The translations under genes and the position numbers were made by a program. The notes beneath the pieces are model-generated. The model was not told the origin of the DNA. It was given only the letters and a program-made list of their open reading frames with translations, and made no database searches. 6,639 nucleotides of DNA from positions 1 to 6,639 of the forward strand of contig JBOHHM010000030.1 in NCBI GenBank assembly GCA_050725495.1. Direction: 5' to 3'. How positions within the stretch are numbered: position 1 is the first letter of the stretch; every line of letters begins with the position of its first letter. The DNA is from JBOHHM01 sp050725495 (GTDB taxonomy: Bacteria > Pseudomonadota > Gammaproteobacteria > Burkholderiales > Burkholderiaceae_C). This document shows, piece by piece, positions 5,897 to 6,639 of this stretch.

Positions 5897-6403
5897 TCAG
5901 TCTGGCACCGCAGAGCGCCAGTACTCGTACGCGGTCTCGCCAACGCCGCAATCCGCCTCGGAAAAGCGCAGGGCTTCCAGACAAGTCAGGAACGCCTTGG
6001 CTTCACTGCGCAGACCCAGGGCGCCAAGGCTCTTCAGGATGCGTGTGATGCGCAAGTTGTTGTGCGTGCCTTCGGTGAACCAGTTACTCTTGCGCTCGGC
6101 CCAATGGGGCCCCTTTGACGACAGCCCGGTTGCTGCAAGCCAGGCCATAAAAGCAAGCATGCGCAGCCAACTCGCCCGCAGCTGAGCCTGCAGCAAGTCG
6201 TCCGAACGAAAGGCCGCCGTAATCTCCTGGTCAATCAAGGGCGCTGAAGGCGAGACCCGGCTCACCTCGTGCAGTGGAAACAGCCACTGGATGTAGTCGT
6301 GAGTCCGCTCCAGCCAGAAATCGTCTTGCCGCAGGATGTCGGCCAGGAACCGGCCCCGGTCGTCCAGCTGACTGCCGTAGTAGAAGGCCAGGAGGCGGTT
6401 CAT
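5897..6403 (-). CDS. opioid growth factor receptor (OGFr) conserved-region protein
   Basis: A 168-residue protein consisting almost wholly of the OGFr conserved region, a domain named from a vertebrate nuclear receptor but also found in bacteria, where its role is unknown. Matching landmarks are LLAFYYGSQLDDRGRFLADIL (4-24, in parts), THDYIQWLFPL (34-44) and THNNLRITRILKSLGALGL (113-131), nearly identical in my memory to the vertebrate core. No signal peptide or membrane segment is seen; it is probably a cytoplasmic helical protein. The ATG at 6403 is chosen because similarity begins right after it. The frame extends to a TTG at 6433 (ten more residues), and a well-placed ribosome binding site serves an ATG at 6443 in another frame, so the start is uncertain. 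It lies downstream of the sulfite oxidase-family gene on the same strand and probably shares its transcript. Confidence 0.82.
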   Translation of the reverse strand: MNRLLAFYYGSQLDDRGRFLADILRQDDFWLERTHDYIQWLFPLHEVSRVSPSAPLIDQEITAAFRSDDLLQAQLRASWLRMLAFMAWLAATGLSSKGPHWAERKSNWFTEGTHNNLRITRILKSLGALGLRSEAKAFLTCLEALRFSEADCGVGETAYEYWRSAVPD

Positions 6404-6446
6404 GCTTGTGCCGTTCAACTTCAGTATCGACAATCGTGTCCATGGT

Positions 6447-6639
6447 TCAACCTATCCTGACCGGCACCTCATGAATAGCGTTGTTGCCATAGCCCAGGCG
6501 GTTCCACTCGGCGCGCTCGGGCTGAGTACGGCCGGCAAGGTCGGTGGCCCGAGCGCGCAGCGTGACAACACAGGGATCCTGGACTCGGATGATCAGCTCC
6601 CACCACTGCCAGCTGTGGCGCTTGCGCTCGCTTGTGAGA
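6447..6639 (-). CDS. sulfite oxidase-family molybdoenzyme, C-terminal fragment
   Basis: The last 63 codons of a gene that runs off the right edge; the first whole codon starts at 6638. The fragment reads as the end of the molybdenum-cofactor oxidoreductase dimerisation domain (immunoglobulin-like) of sulfite oxidase relatives: WQWWELIIRV (residues 10-19 of the fragment), then TLRARATDLAGRTQPERAEW (26-45), then NRLGYGNNAIHEVPVRIG to the stop. The pattern RATD..G..QP....WN..GYGNN is characteristic. The catalytic molybdopterin-binding domain would lie outside the window, so the substrate (sulfite or another) is not known. The gene ends at a TGA followed after three bases by an ATG at 6443, and overlaps the ribosome binding site used by that ATG, so the next gene on this strand is probably coupled to it. 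Confidence 0.8.
   Translation of the reverse strand, partial: LTSERKRHSWQWWELIIRVQDPCVVTLRARATDLAGRTQPERAEWNRLGYGNNAIHEVPVRIG
6451..6458 (-). promoter_or_regulatory. ribosome binding site before the OGFr gene region
   Basis: On the minus strand AGGATAGG sits inside the end of the sulfite oxidase-family gene, 7 bases before an ATG at 6443. That ATG opens a frame different from the OGFr frame, so the site points to a restart that does not directly yield the OGFr protein. Confidence 0.45.

Noticed and set aside
5899..5925. CTGGC/GCCAG hairpin near the convergent FAD oxidase and OGFr stops
   Set aside because: Five base pairs, a 10-base loop and no T tract; it lies inside the OGFr coding end and is too weak to call a terminator.
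4960..6048. 362-codon plus-strand frame over the FAD oxidase
   Set aside because: Arg/Gly/Pro-rich out-of-frame shadow that runs past the true gene end into the opposite-strand OGFr gene.
6447..6639. Frameshift in the sulfite oxidase-family fragment
   Set aside because: A first reading seemed to shift frame near 6573, but recounting the GGATCCC run showed one continuous frame to the stop.
1..6639. A new defence, toxin-antitoxin or mobile system
   Set aside because: No nuclease, helicase, transposase, integrase, restriction or toxin-like motif was found; all genes fit metabolic or membrane families apart from the OGFr protein of unknown role.

Overview
The window is GC-rich and densely coded, with genes overlapping at ATGA junctions or separated by only a few bases. 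Gene content and protein style (MetY, YihY with a C-terminal extension, DUF2069, an FAD-linked oxidase) suggest a betaproteobacterium, most likely Burkholderiales and probably Comamonadaceae. Three short AT-rich palindromic elements resemble repeats I recall from that family. The taxonomic call is inference; there is no rRNA or other marker here.

Block 1, plus strand, 1-2823: the 3' end of an O-acetylhomoserine sulfhydrylase gene (metY), an alpha/beta hydrolase, a soluble cytochrome P450 and a small Mpo1-like (DUF962) membrane protein. The first three genes overlap by 4 bases each and the fourth follows after 24 bases with a good ribosome binding site, so this reads as one operon. Hydrolase, P450 and Mpo1-like dioxygenase could act together on a lipid-like substrate, but no substrate can be read from the sequence. 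The P450 has an in-frame insertion between its I helix and its ExxR motif that looks like a mobile palindromic repeat.

Block 2, 2824-4065, minus strand: a YihY/BrkB-type inner-membrane protein, convergent with block 1. Its stop codon lies inside a 17-base palindromic element.

Block 3, 4087-5893, plus strand: a four-helix DUF2069 membrane protein overlapping by 8 bases an FAD-binding oxidase of the D-lactate / D-2-hydroxyglutarate dehydrogenase type. Only 21 bases separate the divergent starts of blocks 2 and 3.

Block 4, 5897-6639, minus strand: the C-terminus of a sulfite oxidase-family molybdenum enzyme, cut by the window edge, followed by a bacterial protein with the opioid growth factor receptor (OGFr) conserved region. 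The OGFr gene has an unclear start: the strong ribosome binding site and ATG just after the oxidase stop open a different reading frame.

I saw no tRNA, rRNA, CRISPR array, transposase or prophage gene. No stretch over 300 bases lacks a gene. The window looks like mostly ordinary chromosomal sequence with a few local oddities rather than a new defence or mobile system.
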